Below are positions 63,118 to 64,000 of a DNA stretch of 64,000 bases, piece by piece (position 1 is the first letter of the stretch; the number at the start of each line of letters is the position of its first letter). The stretch is from the NCBI RefSeq assembly GCF_020360975.1, contig NW_025408668.1, positions 4,588,001 through 4,652,000 on the forward strand. The letters are read 5' to 3'. The DNA is from Hirsutella rhossiliensis. Lineage: Eukaryota > Ascomycota > Sordariomycetes > Hypocreales > Ophiocordycipitaceae. Below the pieces are notes generated by a model. That model had not been told where the DNA came from. It ran no database searches and saw only the letters and a program-made list of their open reading frames with translations. Position numbers and translations under genes: made by a program.

Positions 63118-63162
63118 TTTGAGTCTTCGGGGAAACTCGAGGTCGATAATATCCTAGGATGT

Positions 63163-63954
63163 CTATTGGCCGTCAAGTGGGTAGTGTTCGAGTCCGTCAC
63201 CATTTTTCGACAAAGCAAGGGGAGTTAAGTTGAATCCAGCCTCAAGCCGTGGATATCGATACGATATCTGCCAGGGAGGGTATCGCCGACGCGAGGGGAA
63301 GGAGGGGAGAGAATTCGATACCCCATCCAGTGCCAGAAGCGCCGTCGCTGCAAAAGCAAAGAAAAGACTCCATAACACGACGTCTTCAAAAATGGACGCG
63401 TCCATAATGCAATCCCTGTTGACACCAAGATCCATTTTCATGTCCCCACTTCCAATGGGGTCGCCATCCGGACCGCAAAACTGGCTGGTTCAAGATAATG
63501 AAGCCTTACAGCCGTAGCTAAACAGACTCAACGTTGTCTCAAGTTGGGCCCGTGTCTCCACTGACGATGTGCCCAAAATCAGATTAATGATTTGAGGCCG
63601 AAGAGCGAATACCACTTACCTTGCCGTCGTTGATGATAATCCGGGAGCCCCCTGGAGCCTGACCTCCACCTGAGCCTGAAGCCACAATGCTGGAGAAGAA
63701 GGGACGATAACAGGCATGGTCCTGTAGCGGAACAGGACAAAGAGTGATATAATACCAAGTGAAACCCTCCGAGTCGTCCGGGCGCCGCCATTTGAGTCCG
63801 CAAAGACAGCCGTCCGGCATACTGATAATATCCTGTATCATTGTCTGATCCGTTAACGTGGAAGGGGTGCCGACATTAGTGCTGCTGTCGGTAGCACCCG
63901 CGGCTTCGTCTTTCTTGTCCTCGGACAGTTCCATCGCAGCCGGAACAGAAATCC
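63163..63954 (-). CDS. Host-like spliced gene, C-terminal part
   Basis: Exon 63620-63954 and terminal exon 63163-63480 are separated by a 139-nt intron (GTAAGT...CCAG) that joins in phase 0. The upstream acceptor TTGACAG at about 63955 implies more exons beyond the window. The protein has a Ser/Thr-rich acidic stretch (MELSEDKKDEAAGATDSST), a Cys-containing segment (DGCLCGLKWRRPDDSEGFTW), a Gly-rich turn (ASGSGGGQAPGGSR), and one hydrophobic segment (VVLWSLFFAFAATALLALDG) likely to cross a membrane. No family is recognised. It lacks every array hallmark and ends about 50 bp from the array border, so I take it as flanking host sequence. Confidence 0.5.
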
Positions 63955-64000
63955 CTGTCAATGCAGGCAAAGAGGAGACGCGCCTAGGCGTCCAAAATGT

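Noticed and set aside
1..64000. CRISPR array
   Set aside because: Repeats are about 1.9 kb apart with long cargo; there are no short regularly spaced repeats and no cas genes.

Overview
WHAT IT IS. The window looks like eukaryotic nuclear DNA, most likely from a filamentous fungus. Genes are interrupted by short introns (about 52-104 nt, GT...AG), and the three transposons present (Fot1/pogo-like, hAT and MULE) are types common in ascomycetes. About 55 kb of the 64 kb is one array of roughly 1.93-kb units. Each unit carries the same replication-origin-like stem-loop and the same hairpin- and iteron-rich common region, plus its own gene or its own non-coding cargo. Three units encode a CRESS-DNA Rep (HUH nuclease plus SF3 helicase, gemini/genomovirus type). 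One encodes a protein with an Arg-rich N-terminus typical of small ssDNA-virus capsids, and one encodes a Rad52-type annealing protein. I read the array as an integrated concatemer of a highly multipartite circular ssDNA virus or plasmid-like element.

LAYOUT. Units 1-3 (1-5600) read on the minus strand. A head-to-head junction at an origin (5601-5729) is followed by units 4-24 (5730 to about 53600) on the plus strand. A deleted tail-to-tail junction then leads to units 25-29 (about 53600-62708) and a bare common region (62709 to about 63117) on the minus strand. From about 63118 the DNA looks like host sequence with a spliced host gene. The left end of the array is outside the window. The 26 complete origin-to-origin intervals are 1886-1967 bp once two insertions are subtracted: a 2.1-kb pogo element in unit 7 and a 6.2-kb hAT, itself carrying a MULE, in unit 12.

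CARGO. Rep: units 19, 23, 29 (only 23 looks intact). Rad52: unit 4. Capsid candidate: unit 7. A spliced coiled-coil family: units 9, 17, 26, 28. A divergent paralogous family of about 210-260 aa: units 12, 13, 14, 15, 16, 18, 20, 22, 27. A spliced disordered/coiled-coil protein: unit 25. Unrecognised ORFs: units 3, 5, 8, 11. Apparently non-coding units with repeated structured elements: 1, 2, 6, 10, 21, 24.

HOW IT COULD WORK (inference). One Rep could act on the shared origin of every segment. Rad52 could anneal ssDNA and drive the recombination visible as shuffled common regions. The near-constant unit length suggests packaging by a small capsid. Each unit has its own CCAAT/TATA promoter with covarying hairpins around the transcription start, and most have a conserved element after the gene. 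Several copies carry frameshifts or transposons, so this array is at least partly a fossil.
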